Assembly (NCBI GenBank): GCA_030598885.1
Contig: JAUVOZ010000006.1
Coordinates: 1 to 24,654, forward strand
Length of the DNA: 24,654 nt
Reading direction: 5' to 3'
Origin: Anaerolineae bacterium
GTDB taxonomy: Bacteria > Chloroflexota > Anaerolineae > Anaerolineales > E44-bin32
Below, one piece after another: positions 6,667 through 14,837 of this stretch. Made by a program: the position numbers and the translations under genes. Under the pieces are notes generated by a model that made no database searches, was not told the origin of the DNA, and saw nothing but the letters and a program-made list of their open reading frames with translations. Within the stretch, counting starts at the first letter, position 1, and each line of letters opens with the position of its first letter.

Positions 6667-8696
6667 GAAACCGTTTTCGCCATCGCATCCGCAACGCGAT
6701 AGCCAATCCCAACCTTCAGGTAGCACTCGACCGTAACGCCGAACGCCGAATGGCGGCTTGGAATGAGACGTTCGCCTCTCTGCCCGACGTTGAAGATCTT
6801 CGACGCCGAGCCCGTGAAGTACGCCAGCATACCCTGGATAATTTGGACCACTACCTGGAGCGTTTCACCCAGCGTCTAGTGGAGAATGGGATTCGAGTGC
6901 ATCGCGCGGCTGATGCTGCCGAAGCCTGTCGCTTGGCGGTAGCCATCACCCAAGCGAGTGGTGCGACTCTTGTGGCCAAGTCGAAATCAATAACGACCGA
7001 AGAGATCGATCTGAACCATTCGCTGCAGCAAGGGGGCATTCGGGTAGTGGAGACTGATCTGGGGGAGTTCATCGTGCAGTTGCGTGGCGAAGCTCCAGCC
7101 CACATCATCACCCCGGCTGTCCACCTGCTCAGAGAAGATGTGGCCGCCACTTTCGAGCGCGAGTTGGGCATGCCCTATTCAACTGATGTTGAGGACATGA
7201 ATGCCGCAGCCAAGAAGGTTTTAAGGGAGGTATTCCTTACAGCGCAGGTTGGTATCTCAGGGGTTAATTTTGGTGTGGTGGAAACTGGCACTTTGTGCTT
7301 AGTGACCAACGAGGGAAACGGCCGAATGGTTACCACGCTCCCGCCCATCCACATCGCCATCATGGGCGTCGAACGCCTTGTGCCATCACTGGATGATTTG
7401 GCGTTGATGCTCCAGTTGTTGCCTCGCTCGGCAACCGGTCAAAAGACAACCTCGTACGTGACGCTGATCCAAAACCCCCGGCAAGAGGGGGAGCCCGATG
7501 GGTCGGATGAACGACATGTGATCCTGCTTGATAATGGTCGCCTGGCGATGGCCAACTCCCCACTGGCCGAATCGTTGCTCTGCATCCGCTGTGGTGCCTG
7601 CCTGAATGTTTGTCCGGTATTCCGCGAGATCGGCGGTCATGCTTATGGGAGTGTGTACCCAGGACCGATTGGATCCGTGGTTTCACCTGGCTTATTCGGC
7701 CTGTCTGACTTCGGTCACCTGGCCAAGGCATCAACTCTGTGCGGAGCCTGCAAGGAGGTATGCCCGGTTGGGATCGATTTCCCAACCATGCTGTTGCGGG
7801 TCCGTGATGCTTATTCAAATAACACGCCACAGCCGCTAGCCATGTGGTTGGCCATGAGTCTCTACGCCTGGCTCATGGTTTCGCCGTCGCGTTACCGCTT
7901 GGCGCAGCGTCTAGGTGCATGGGGGAGCCGGCTGCTGCCCAAGCAAGCAGGATGGGTGCGAACGCTTCCGCCACCGCTGTCAGCTTGGACATCTTCGCGC
8001 TATTTCCCATCCTTTGCCTTTCAGCCATTCTTGGCTCGTAAGCAGAGACTTAACTACGATGCTAAACCAACGCCAACGCCTCAGAGACGGAAGAGGGAGA
8101 CGGAGCAACTTACTGAGAAATCCCAACCCGAGGACGTCGTCGATCGTTTCAGTCGAGAATTGGAGGATATCGGGGGGACCATCGTCCGTTGTGAGGAGGG
8201 AGTGGCACCGGATAAGGTTGCCGCCTACCTGCGGGAGTTTGGTATCACCAAGCTGATCGCTTGGGGGGAACAGCAACCAGCCCTCAACGCCGTCATCCAC
8301 CATCTCCGGGATAAGGGGTTTGAGATCCTGGACCCTTGCCTGCCTCGGGGGAGCGGTCCAGAGCGCGACCGGCGAATGGTTGACCTGGGGAGGGCGGAGG
8401 CAGGGTTGACGGGTGCCATCGCGGGGGTCGCCGAAACAGGAACGCTGGTGGTTCCGGCGGGTCGAAATCAATCACAGCTGGCTTCCTTGCTCCCGCCAGT
8501 GCATTTGGTCCTGCTACCCGCAAGTGTGATTCACCAAACTATGACGGACTGGCTGAGGGAAGGTGGGGAAGAGGCGATTGCCGGAGCCTCAAGCTTGAAT
8601 CTAATCAGCGGTCCTTCGCGCACGGCTGACATCGAGATGACGCTCACCATCGGTGTGCATGGTCCCGGTCAGGTGATCGTGTTCTGCCTCGACTGA
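6663..8696 (+). CDS. lutB: LutB-LutC fusion: lactate utilization iron-sulfur protein with C-terminal LUD domain
   Basis: A 677-residue protein joining two subunits that are usually separate. Residues 1-450 are LutB: an N-terminal LUD domain with GVVETGTLCLVTNEGNGRM and LPPIHIAIMGVERLVPS, then two cysteine clusters, C307-x2-C310-x2-C313-x3-C317-P and C360-x2-C363-x3-C367-P, for 4Fe-4S centres, then a short C-terminal region. A charged, Pro-rich linker (about 455-495) leads into residues 500-677, a LutC-type LUD domain with GVAETGTLVVPAG, LLPPVHLVLLP and ending GVHGPGQVIVFCLD. The start is the ATG overlapping the lutA stop. The fusion fixes LutB and LutC at one to one. The protein should act in the cytoplasm or at the membrane, with electrons passing to the respiratory chain. 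I see no sign of a frameshift between the halves. Confidence 0.93.
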   Translation: MRNRFRHRIRNAIANPNLQVALDRNAERRMAAWNETFASLPDVEDLRRRAREVRQHTLDNLDHYLERFTQRLVENGIRVHRAADAAEACRLAVAITQASGATLVAKSKSITTEEIDLNHSLQQGGIRVVETDLGEFIVQLRGEAPAHIITPAVHLLREDVAATFERELGMPYSTDVEDMNAAAKKVLREVFLTAQVGISGVNFGVVETGTLCLVTNEGNGRMVTTLPPIHIAIMGVERLVPSLDDLALMLQLLPRSATGQKTTSYVTLIQNPRQEGEPDGSDERHVILLDNGRLAMANSPLAESLLCIRCGACLNVCPVFREIGGHAYGSVYPGPIGSVVSPGLFGLSDFGHLAKASTLCGACKEVCPVGIDFPTMLLRVRDAYSNNTPQPLAMWLAMSLYAWLMVSPSRYRLAQRLGAWGSRLLPKQAGWVRTLPPPLSAWTSSRYFPSFAFQPFLARKQRLNYDAKPTPTPQRRKRETEQLTEKSQPEDVVDRFSRELEDIGGTIVRCEEGVAPDKVAAYLREFGITKLIAWGEQQPALNAVIHHLRDKGFEILDPCLPRGSGPERDRRMVDLGRAEAGLTGAIAGVAETGTLVVPAGRNQSQLASLLPPVHLVLLPASVIHQTMTDWLREGGEEAIAGASSLNLISGPSRTADIEMTLTIGVHGPGQVIVFCLD

Positions 8697-8790
8697 TATA
8701 CCGGTCCTTTTTTCGTGGTTGACATTTTTTCAGTGGGATCATTTATGTAAGGGCAACACGATCGACACACCATTGTAGAGGAGGAAGAAC

Positions 8791-9693
8791 TTACTTTAGG
8801 GGGTCGATCTGAACACCTTCAAACAGGTCGGTCTCACGTAGTCGTTTTGGAGCTGGGGGATGAGCCCGCATGAATGACTCGTGACCCATCGTCAGGCGTC
8901 TGAGCTTGCTGATGATTCCTGAAGATGAACCACCACCCTGACTTCGGTGACAGGCAATCGCTTTGCGCTTGATATCGGCTACCGGCTGGCAATCGATCCG
9001 GACATGGATGGGGTATGATCGGGAGGTGATGTCAACCAGATCGATATCGGCGTTGCGACCCCAACGGCGTGGATCACGGCCAAAGAGGGGTAACAGGAGC
9101 ACGAGCAAGCGCAAGAAACGTTGTGAAATGACATTGAAATACAGTTTTTGTGGATGATAGGGGGGTAGGCCGTCAGGGTAGCGTGTAACGTCGCCTGCGG
9201 CATGGAAGGCTTCCACTGTCGCATTGTGGATGGCGATATGATCAGGATGATGGTAACCACCGGCAGGATCGAAAGTGAGCACTACCTGGGGTCGAATCTG
9301 ACGGATCAGGGTAGTGATCATGGCTGCTACTTCATCGAGTGGGGCGGCAGCCAACGCTTCGGGGTGCTGGTTTTCCGGAGATCCCGGCATACCTGAGTCA
9401 CGGTAATCAAGGAGGTGGAGATCTGCTAAGCCAAGGATGGAAGCGGCGCAACGCAGTTCATCGATACGCAACATGCCAATATCATCGTAGTTCTGGAGAA
9501 GCTCTGCGGGTACATCGCCGGCCTCGCCACGCGTTGCACAGATCAGGTGGACATCGACGCCGTTCTTGGCGTATAGGGCCAAGGTGCCACCCGGACCGAA
9601 ACTTTCATCGTCAGGGTGTGCTAGAACAGCCAGAAGCCGGCGATCACGTTGTTGGTTCACTCCACTTACTTCTTCGCTAAATGGTTGGCTCAT
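8791..9693 (-). CDS. PIG-L/LmbE-family zinc deacetylase
   Basis: A 300-residue member of the LmbE-like N-acetylglucosaminyl deacetylase family (relatives include MshB, BshB and PIG-L). The zinc and catalytic motif AHPDDE is at residues 25-30, followed by GGTLALYAKNGVDVHLICATRGE, LLDYRDSGM and HPDH near residue 155, which supplies the third zinc ligand. Enzymes of this family remove acetyl groups from GlcNAc-linked substrates. The particular substrate cannot be told from sequence: thiol biosynthesis, glycolipid or natural-product roles are all possible. The gene starts 9 bases after the YjbQ-family gene without a Shine-Dalgarno, but TAGAAT lies 6 bases before the ATG, so it could be leaderless as well as part of an operon. 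Confidence 0.92.
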   Translation of the reverse strand: MSQPFSEEVSGVNQQRDRRLLAVLAHPDDESFGPGGTLALYAKNGVDVHLICATRGEAGDVPAELLQNYDDIGMLRIDELRCAASILGLADLHLLDYRDSGMPGSPENQHPEALAAAPLDEVAAMITTLIRQIRPQVVLTFDPAGGYHHPDHIAIHNATVEAFHAAGDVTRYPDGLPPYHPQKLYFNVISQRFLRLLVLLLPLFGRDPRRWGRNADIDLVDITSRSYPIHVRIDCQPVADIKRKAIACHRSQGGGSSSGIISKLRRLTMGHESFMRAHPPAPKRLRETDLFEGVQIDPLK

Positions 9694-9699
9694 TGCAGT

Positions 9700-9728
9700 A
9701 TTCTATGCCATTTCACCGACAACCTGAA
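9700..9728 (-). promoter_or_regulatory. Candidate internal promoter of the LmbE gene, leaderless geometry
   Basis: On the minus strand TTCAGG (9728-9723), a 17-base spacer and TAGAAT (9705-9700) stand 6 bases before ATG 9693. The -10 overlaps the stop codon of the upstream gene. The -35 is poor, so this call leans on the -10 and on the absence of a ribosome site. Confidence 0.35.
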
Positions 9729-10125
9729 CTACGAGTCGGCGCTGTCTGGATCGGACGTCGAAGTCTATGAACAGGATTTGCTGCCAAGTTCCGAGGATGA
9801 GGCGCCCGTCCACAACAGGGACTGTGAGCGACGTTCCCAGGAGCGCAGAGCGCAAGTGGGCGTGGCCGTTGCCGTCACCCCAACGAAGGTTGTGTTGATA
9901 ATCTCGATTAGGCGGGGCAATCTCATCCAGTACCCTCCGCAGGTCTTCCAGGGCGCCAGACTCAAACTCAATGGTTGTGATTGCACTTGTGGAAGATGGT
10001 GTAAATACCGTGACTGTGCCAATTTGCACCTCGCAGTCGGTTAGGATCTGCTCGACTTTAGGTGTGAGGTCGTGCATATCGGCGTGTCCGCGAGTGCTCA
10101 ACTCTACATATCCAGTGTAAACCAT
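9703..10125 (-). CDS. YjbQ/UPF0047-family protein (secondary thiamine-phosphate synthase type)
   Basis: A 140-residue protein, the usual size for this family. Its C-terminal half carries the family signature: HNLRWGDGNGHAHLRSALLG, then SLTVPVVDGRL, LGTWQQILFIDFD and the final RLVVQVVGE. Escherichia coli YjbQ can replace thiamine phosphate synthase weakly, hence the common name; its main role is not settled. The ATG at 10125 is supported by AAGGAGG 4 bases upstream and by the expected length. The reading frame is open upstream to 10188 but that part looks unrelated to the family. The gene directly precedes the LmbE-type deacetylase. A thiamine link with thiN earlier in the window is possible but the two are 9 kb apart. 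Confidence 0.9.
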   Translation of the reverse strand: MVYTGYVELSTRGHADMHDLTPKVEQILTDCEVQIGTVTVFTPSSTSAITTIEFESGALEDLRRVLDEIAPPNRDYQHNLRWGDGNGHAHLRSALLGTSLTVPVVDGRLILGTWQQILFIDFDVRSRQRRLVVQVVGEMA

Positions 10126-10237
10126 GGCACCTCCTTTTGTTACCCGCACTACCGTTGAATAAGGATCTTGGTTGTGATACCCAACCATCTGCTAGTGACA
10201 TCGCCACCCTCAACTAATCAGGGATCGGTGGGTATCT

Positions 10238-11560
10238 CTACTTAACTGTGTTTGGAGTCTGCGGTTCGAACAGAGGCAGTTGGTCGATTTCGTGCTGTGT
10301 GCGGATCTGACCCTTTCCGGCTTCCTTGGCCCGATATTGCGCATTATCTGCTCGTGCAATTAGGTCGTCGATCGATTTATCTTCTCTTCGGAGTTGTCCT
10401 ACACCAGCAGAGAAGCTGAGTGGTGGAATCACCGGGTCGAGGCGTTGGCTGTAGGCTGAGAGAGCCTTTCGAAGCTTCTTGGCGACGCGTCGGCCTCCCT
10501 CGAGGTCTGTCTCAGGTAGCAGGACAGAGAATTCATCACCACCAATACGAGCCAACAGATCGGCTGAGCGCAACACAGCCCGCATTGCTAAAGCTGCCCC
10601 CCGCAGAATCTCGTCACCGAACAGGTGCCCGAAGCGGTCGTTGATCGACTTGAAACCATCCATGTCGATGTAGATCAAGGTCAAGGGACGCCGGTATCGG
10701 TGGGCACGGGTGAATTCGCATTCCAATTGTTCAATCAGATGTCGGCGATTGGCCAGGCTGGTCAGGGGGTCGGTGAGGGCCATCTCGGTCAATTGATCCG
10801 TCTGGGAGTGGAGTTTGTTGATTGATCTAAGGATGTGGCGAGAAAGGGTATGCAGCAGGGCAGCCAAACCCAGATAAGCGATTGCTTGAGTGCTCAAGAA
10901 GATCGCGCCGGAAATATCGTCTAAGCCTCCCCCCTGGTCGACCACAACGCTCTGAGCGCGGAACCAACAGAGTATGAGGACTACGAAAGACAACCCGGCG
11001 AATGGGTAGACTGATGTGCCGCCAACGATCGCACCAACTGCCATTATGGCAAGCGGGAAACCGGCGCTCATAATATAGAGGTCCTCAGGAGAGAGTAGAA
11101 TGCCAACCCCGGTAAGGATAATTAAGGTTGAAGCCATCAGGTTGCCTGCGAGGGTTATATCCCCCCGGTTGACAAGCCAATACATAAAGCCGGCAATCAA
11201 TCCGAGGACTAGGATTGAAATCAGGTTGAAGGCTAGTCCGAAGTTGATTTTTATCGCGATCAACTGCGTGTAAGCTATGCTCACGAGAAGCCACGCCCCC
11301 AGCAGGATGTAGAGGATCTTAATTTCTACTGGCGCTGTCCGAGCGCGATAGCGTCGGATTTCAGGGTCTGTTCTTGAAATCAGAGTGGCGCGTAGGTAAT
11401 CGATCACAATAATGGTCCGGTGTTGTTTTTCGTGTTTGGCCCAGTCTTGTTGAGGCCGGGATACTGGGGATATTGTAACCCGAGTCGACATAGAGGGCAT
11501 CCCCAGTGGCAGAGCCGACCAGAATATGAACAGGTTGGTAGCTGCTTCGTTCAGATGCAT
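10238..11560 (-). CDS. Membrane-bound diguanylate cyclase (GGDEF)
   Basis: A 440-residue protein. A cytoplasmic stretch of about 75 residues is followed by six or so hydrophobic segments (roughly residues 80-235), then a short helix (HSQTDQLTEMAL) that links to a GGDEF domain beginning with TDPLTSLANRR. The catalytic motif is intact, GGDEF at residues 340-344, and the product-inhibition site RxxD (R331-D334) stands 5 residues before it. It should therefore make cyclic di-GMP and be product-inhibited. No EAL, PAS or GAF domain is present; the membrane part is the likely sensor. The start at 11560 is chosen for AGGAGA 3-4 bases upstream; an in-frame ATG at 11602 would add 14 residues. No other c-di-GMP gene lies in the window. 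Confidence 0.92.
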   Translation of the reverse strand: MHLNEAATNLFIFWSALPLGMPSMSTRVTISPVSRPQQDWAKHEKQHRTIIVIDYLRATLISRTDPEIRRYRARTAPVEIKILYILLGAWLLVSIAYTQLIAIKINFGLAFNLISILVLGLIAGFMYWLVNRGDITLAGNLMASTLIILTGVGILLSPEDLYIMSAGFPLAIMAVGAIVGGTSVYPFAGLSFVVLILCWFRAQSVVVDQGGGLDDISGAIFLSTQAIAYLGLAALLHTLSRHILRSINKLHSQTDQLTEMALTDPLTSLANRRHLIEQLECEFTRAHRYRRPLTLIYIDMDGFKSINDRFGHLFGDEILRGAALAMRAVLRSADLLARIGGDEFSVLLPETDLEGGRRVAKKLRKALSAYSQRLDPVIPPLSFSAGVGQLRREDKSIDDLIARADNAQYRAKEAGKGQIRTQHEIDQLPLFEPQTPNTVK

Positions 11561-11677
11561 TAATCTCCTGATGGAAGGTCGCTTGTAATAAAGCCAGGTC
11601 ATCTTGGTGGCTGGTGAATATGGCCGAACCCCGATCAGGGTCTTAGCAGAAGGGAATGGTGATAATCCTCATCTGTT

Positions 11678-12301
11678 TTATTGGCTAGCATTATCGATGA
11701 GGATATCGATGTGGTTTGGGTGGACCCTGAAGCGCCAGGGGATGCTCCTCCAAGGTTCGGGCACTGTCTTGAGCCCGACGCGAGGTCCGGTCCTCACATA
11801 GGCATCTTCGATATGTGACATGGCTTCGACAAAGAGAAGTGAATTGGATTGACAGAGGTCGCAACCGTCCATGCTGCGATCGATCGCCAGGGCTTGGCAG
11901 AGTTTTGCTGGTCCGTTGGTTAGTGTGTTCTCTGGGCGTCCAGCTCGCCGCTGCCGAATCGTCTCAAGGCCCTCCAGCGGTGCTAATGATCGGATCAGGA
12001 TCGCAGCCGGATATCCTGCCCGTTCGGTTACGAAATTGAGCATCCAATGCATGCCATAAGTGAAGTACACGTAAGCGTGTCCAGGGGGACCCCACATGGA
12101 GTCGTTGCGCGGTGTGCGGCCTACACGGGCATGGCAACCAAGATCGTCAGTACCGACATAGGCTTCAGTCTCAACGATCAGCCCGGATAATCGGGCGCCA
12201 CCCTTGTCGATTCTCACCAAGCGCTGTCCGAGTAACTCTCGGGCGACCGTCAGGGCAGATCGGTTGAAAAAGGGACGCAGTAGGCGGTGGGGGGACGGCA
12301 T
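11678..12301 (-). CDS. 3-methyladenine DNA glycosylase (AAG/MPG family)
   Basis: A 207-residue base-excision repair enzyme that removes alkylated purines such as 3-methyladenine. Family motifs: ELLGQRLVR near residue 22, VETEAY at 43-48 with Glu46 in the position of the catalytic Glu125 and Tyr48 in the position of Tyr127 of human AAG, YVYFTYGMHWMLNFVT in the base-binding pocket, ILIRSLAPLEG, NGPAKLCQAL, and a final PWRF. Length is normal. The ATG at 12301 has no Shine-Dalgarno but lies 6 bases after a TAAAAT box, suggesting a leaderless mRNA. It lies 91 bases after the epimerase gene on the same strand. Confidence 0.95.
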   Translation of the reverse strand: MPSPHRLLRPFFNRSALTVARELLGQRLVRIDKGGARLSGLIVETEAYVGTDDLGCHARVGRTPRNDSMWGPPGHAYVYFTYGMHWMLNFVTERAGYPAAILIRSLAPLEGLETIRQRRAGRPENTLTNGPAKLCQALAIDRSMDGCDLCQSNSLLFVEAMSHIEDAYVRTGPRVGLKTVPEPWRSIPWRFRVHPNHIDILIDNASQ

Positions 12302-12307
12302 GGCTGA

Positions 12308-12335
12308 ATTTTATCGAAGAAGTAATTAGGGGCAA
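12308..12335 (-). promoter_or_regulatory. Candidate promoter of the DNA glycosylase gene, leaderless geometry
   Basis: On the minus strand TTGCCC (12335-12330), a 16-base spacer and TAAAAT (12313-12308) stand 6 bases before ATG 12301. Transcription would begin at or next to the start codon. Confidence 0.5.
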
Positions 12336-12359
12336 GACTTACCCGCAGGGTCATCTCAG

Positions 12360-12383
12360 AGACTTCTCCCACTTCCGAAGTCT
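12360..12383 (-). repeat. Hairpin between the epimerase and DNA glycosylase genes
   Basis: AGACTTC (12383-12377) and GAAGTCT (12366-12360) form a perfect 7-base stem with a 10-base loop on the minus strand, just after the epimerase stop. No U-run follows, so at most it is a weak or factor-aided terminator or an RNA-stability element. Confidence 0.4.
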
Positions 12384-12392
12384 GTTGGAGGA

Positions 12393-13331
12393 TTATTCCT
12401 CGGTGGAAAGCTGGAAGCGGGGGTCCAGTGCTACCATTTTCTCGAGCCCTTCTTGCAGGCTGATGTGTGGTTTGTAGCCAAGTTTAGCGCGAGCTAGACT
12501 GATGTCAGCGCACATTCGGGGAGGCCCAGTGTCCTGGTTTTCTATGAAGATCCAATCTGCCTTTGTACCAACGGCCTCGATAACATACTGCGCCAGGTCC
12601 CGAATGCTGGTCTCCTCCCCACTGCCGATGTTGATCACGAGGCGATCGATGGTCGGTGCAGTGGCAGCGGCAACCATAGCTTCAACCAGGTCTTCAACGT
12701 GAATGAAGTCGCGTGTCTGCTCGCCGCGACCGTGGATCACTAGGGTACCACCACCCGCAGTCTGGCGTAAGAAATGCGGGATCACTGGCGGATGTGCAGC
12801 CGGAAGTGGCTGTCCTGGTCCATAGGCGTTGAAAACTCTCAGCGATACGGTCTCGATGCCCCACAAGGCGCCGATGGTGCGCACATAATGTTCGGCTGCC
12901 AATTTTGAGACGGCATAGGGGGAGCCAGGATTCGGCGGTGCATTCTCGGTCAAGGGTTGTTTGCTTTGAGCGCCATAGACCGAACCCGAGGAGATGAAAA
13001 CCACTCGTTTAACCCCCGCGTCGCGCATGGCTTCCATCACACTCACCGTCCCTCCGACATTGATGATATTGTACTCACGTGGGTAGCTTATCGATTCGGT
13101 GACTGAGACTTTGGCAGCCAAGTGGTAGACGCAGTCCACATCCTGGAGCAGCGTCCATAGCTTTGGTCGATCGGTGACATCTCCACGGGTGAAGAGCACC
13201 TCTGGGTTGAGGCGTGCTGGATCGCCGGCCGAAAGGTCATCTAAGCCGCGCACCTGATGGCCCTCATGGGCTAGTCGATTTGATAAGTAAGAGCCGAGAA
13301 AACCAGCGGCACCTGTAACTAGGAAGTTCAT
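12393..13331 (-). CDS. NAD-dependent epimerase/dehydratase (extended SDR, UDP-sugar type)
   Basis: A 312-residue extended short-chain dehydrogenase. The NAD-binding GxxGxxG is TGAAGFLG at residues 6-13, the acidic residue after strand 2 is in GLDDLS, and the catalytic pair is Tyr139 and Lys143 in PYAVSK with the upstream serines in SSGSVYG. It also shows YHLAAKVSV and RVFNAYGPGQ, typical of the UDP-glucose 4-epimerase/dTDP-glucose dehydratase group. The nucleotide-sugar substrate cannot be set from sequence; no glycosyltransferase lies nearby. The ATG at 13331 follows a leader of about 43 bases after a perfect TATAAT, and that leader contains an AAGGCC/GGCCTT hairpin (13348-13368). The Shine-Dalgarno is weak. 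Confidence 0.92.
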   Translation of the reverse strand: MNFLVTGAAGFLGSYLSNRLAHEGHQVRGLDDLSAGDPARLNPEVLFTRGDVTDRPKLWTLLQDVDCVYHLAAKVSVTESISYPREYNIINVGGTVSVMEAMRDAGVKRVVFISSGSVYGAQSKQPLTENAPPNPGSPYAVSKLAAEHYVRTIGALWGIETVSLRVFNAYGPGQPLPAAHPPVIPHFLRQTAGGGTLVIHGRGEQTRDFIHVEDLVEAMVAAATAPTIDRLVINIGSGEETSIRDLAQYVIEAVGTKADWIFIENQDTGPPRMCADISLARAKLGYKPHISLQEGLEKMVALDPRFQLSTEE

Positions 13332-13380
13332 CGCATCTCAGTGGATAAAGGCCATTTATCACGGCCTTCGGGGTGGCGAG

Positions 13381-13386
13381 ATTATA
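13381..13386 (-). promoter_or_regulatory. -10 box of the epimerase promoter
   Basis: A consensus TATAAT on the minus strand. No good -35 is found at 16-18 bases; the closest sequence is the reverse complement of the TTGACA used by the divergent gene. Start of transcription is expected near 13374. Confidence 0.5.
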
Positions 13387-13405
13387 ACACACGCTTAAAT
13401 GGGGA

Positions 13406-13433
13406 TTGACATCCGTCCTTCCACTGGTATTAT
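13406..13433 (+). promoter_or_regulatory. Promoter of the HExxH protein gene, leaderless geometry
   Basis: Consensus TTGACA (13406-13411), a 16-base spacer and TATTAT (13428-13433) stand 6 bases before the GTG start at 13440. Transcription should start at the start codon itself. No Shine-Dalgarno is possible. Confidence 0.7.
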
Positions 13434-13439
13434 GCTCTC

Positions 13440-14729
13440 GTGTCAATATGGCAAATCCTGCATCGTTTGCGGTTCTGGATCGTCAAGATCCTGTGGATTC
13501 TGCTTCTGACTTCGCTCCTGACCGGTAGTTCGGTTCAACTGTGCGATCCAGCCATTCAGGTTCGCCGTTTCACCCGCCAGATTGAGTTTGATTTCCTCGA
13601 TTGGACCCTCGATGCCCTGCGGGTAAAGCTGGAGTTGTACAGCCTGGGCGTTGCAGCTTATCTATCTGAAACCGAACGTCAAGCCCTGGTTCAGACATAC
13701 TTAGATCTAGTAACGGAAATAAGAGGACTCGAGGCTCAACTTGCACGGGTCTATTCCGATCCAGGGCTGGTTGATCCTGGACCTATTGCGGAGCTGATCA
13801 TCACCGAGCGGAACGCTGTCTGGGACCGCCAATTCAAGCTTCAACCCATTGTGGAAACAGTGCTTCAAGAACACGTGGCTTCGGTGTTAGCCGATTTAGG
13901 CTTGAACCCCTGGGGAGCGCCATTCCCGCCGGTTGCGTTTCGCTTTACTCGACCGCCGGTGTCTTTAAACATCTACCCCCGGCATGTCATACACCAAGAA
14001 CATAGTATTTCAATCGACCCCAACTTCGCGCTCGAGAATCAGATCGCGCTTGAAGCACAAGTCGAGGGAACTTTAGATGTATCCGCGTTGGTGGTGGCGA
14101 TAGGTGGGATTGGAATCTACCCAACAATGATCCAGGAAACAAGCTCAGTAGTTTGGCTGACCGAGACGATCGTGCATGAGTGGGCGCATAATTACCTGAC
14201 ACTACGCCCGCTAGGACTTAATTATTACACCAACTCAGAATTGCGGACGATGAATGAGACTACGGCCAGTCTCCTGGGGAAAGAGATTGGCCGAAGGGTA
14301 CTGGAGCGTTATTATCCTGCCTCCGTTCCCCCATCCCACGATGCCTCACCGCCTGCACAACTTTCTCCTACAGATCCCCCAATGTTTGATTTCCGGGTGG
14401 AGATGCATCTAACGCGAGTGACTGTGGATGAATTGCTGGAGCAAGGGGATATCGAGCAGGCAGAAGCCTACATGGAAGCCAGGCGCCAGATCTTTTGGCA
14501 AAACGGCTACTATATTCGGCGCATCAACCAGGCTTACTTTGCATTCCATGGAGCCTATGCCGATCAGCCTGGCGGTGCAGCGGGTGATGATCCGGTTGGC
14601 GCCGCCGTGCGCGAATTGTGGGCTCTAATCGATTCACCGGTCGAGTTTCTGCGTACCATGGCCTGGATGGACGACTACTCCGATCTACAGGTCGCCCTGG
14701 TAGAACTGAAGAACTCCCCTAAACCGTAA
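13440..14729 (+). CDS. Putative HExxH zinc metallopeptidase, membrane-anchored or secreted
   Basis: A 429-residue protein that I do not recognise as a named family. An N-terminal hydrophobic stretch (residues 9-30, IVKILWILLLTSLLTG) looks like a signal anchor or signal peptide. A helical segment (60-115) follows. The zinc-site motif is HEWAH at 246-250, preceded by a hydrophobic strand and TETIVHEW. Glu273 in MNETTASLLGKEIG lies 22 residues after the motif, in a place that could be the third ligand of a gluzincin-type site. The spacing is compatible with an active peptidase outside the membrane (inference). The start is GTG at 13440, right at the predicted start of transcription. The next gene on the same strand begins 108 bases later with its own promoter. 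Function unknown. Confidence 0.75.
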   Translation: MSIWQILHRLRFWIVKILWILLLTSLLTGSSVQLCDPAIQVRRFTRQIEFDFLDWTLDALRVKLELYSLGVAAYLSETERQALVQTYLDLVTEIRGLEAQLARVYSDPGLVDPGPIAELIITERNAVWDRQFKLQPIVETVLQEHVASVLADLGLNPWGAPFPPVAFRFTRPPVSLNIYPRHVIHQEHSISIDPNFALENQIALEAQVEGTLDVSALVVAIGGIGIYPTMIQETSSVVWLTETIVHEWAHNYLTLRPLGLNYYTNSELRTMNETTASLLGKEIGRRVLERYYPASVPPSHDASPPAQLSPTDPPMFDFRVEMHLTRVTVDELLEQGDIEQAEAYMEARRQIFWQNGYYIRRINQAYFAFHGAYADQPGGAAGDDPVGAAVRELWALIDSPVEFLRTMAWMDDYSDLQVALVELKNSPKP

Positions 14730-14800
14730 TCTACACGCATCGGTATTCCTCATATCTTACCCACCTTCTACTGTACAGCTATATAAACTTATAAGCACCT

Positions 14801-14830
14801 TTGTTGTCTAAGGCCAGGATGTCGTATACT
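14801..14830 (+). promoter_or_regulatory. Candidate promoter of the methyltransferase-like gene, leaderless geometry
   Basis: TTGTTG (14801-14806), an 18-base spacer and TATACT (14825-14830) stand 7 bases before the GTG start at 14838. There is no Shine-Dalgarno; the nearest purine run (AGGCCAGGA) is 18 or more bases upstream of the start. Confidence 0.5.
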
Positions 14831-14837
14831 CAGTTTA

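Noticed and set aside
7360..7830. 156-codon minus-strand reading frame inside lutB
   Set aside because: Antisense shadow of a conserved Fe-S region; low-quality composition and no ribosome site.
8719..8747. Consensus TTGACA on the plus strand followed by TTTATG after 17 bases, with GAGGAGG about 30 bases downstream
   Set aside because: It points into the 3' end of the opposite-strand LmbE gene, the -10 is poor and no start codon follows the purine run. At most an antisense promoter; not called.
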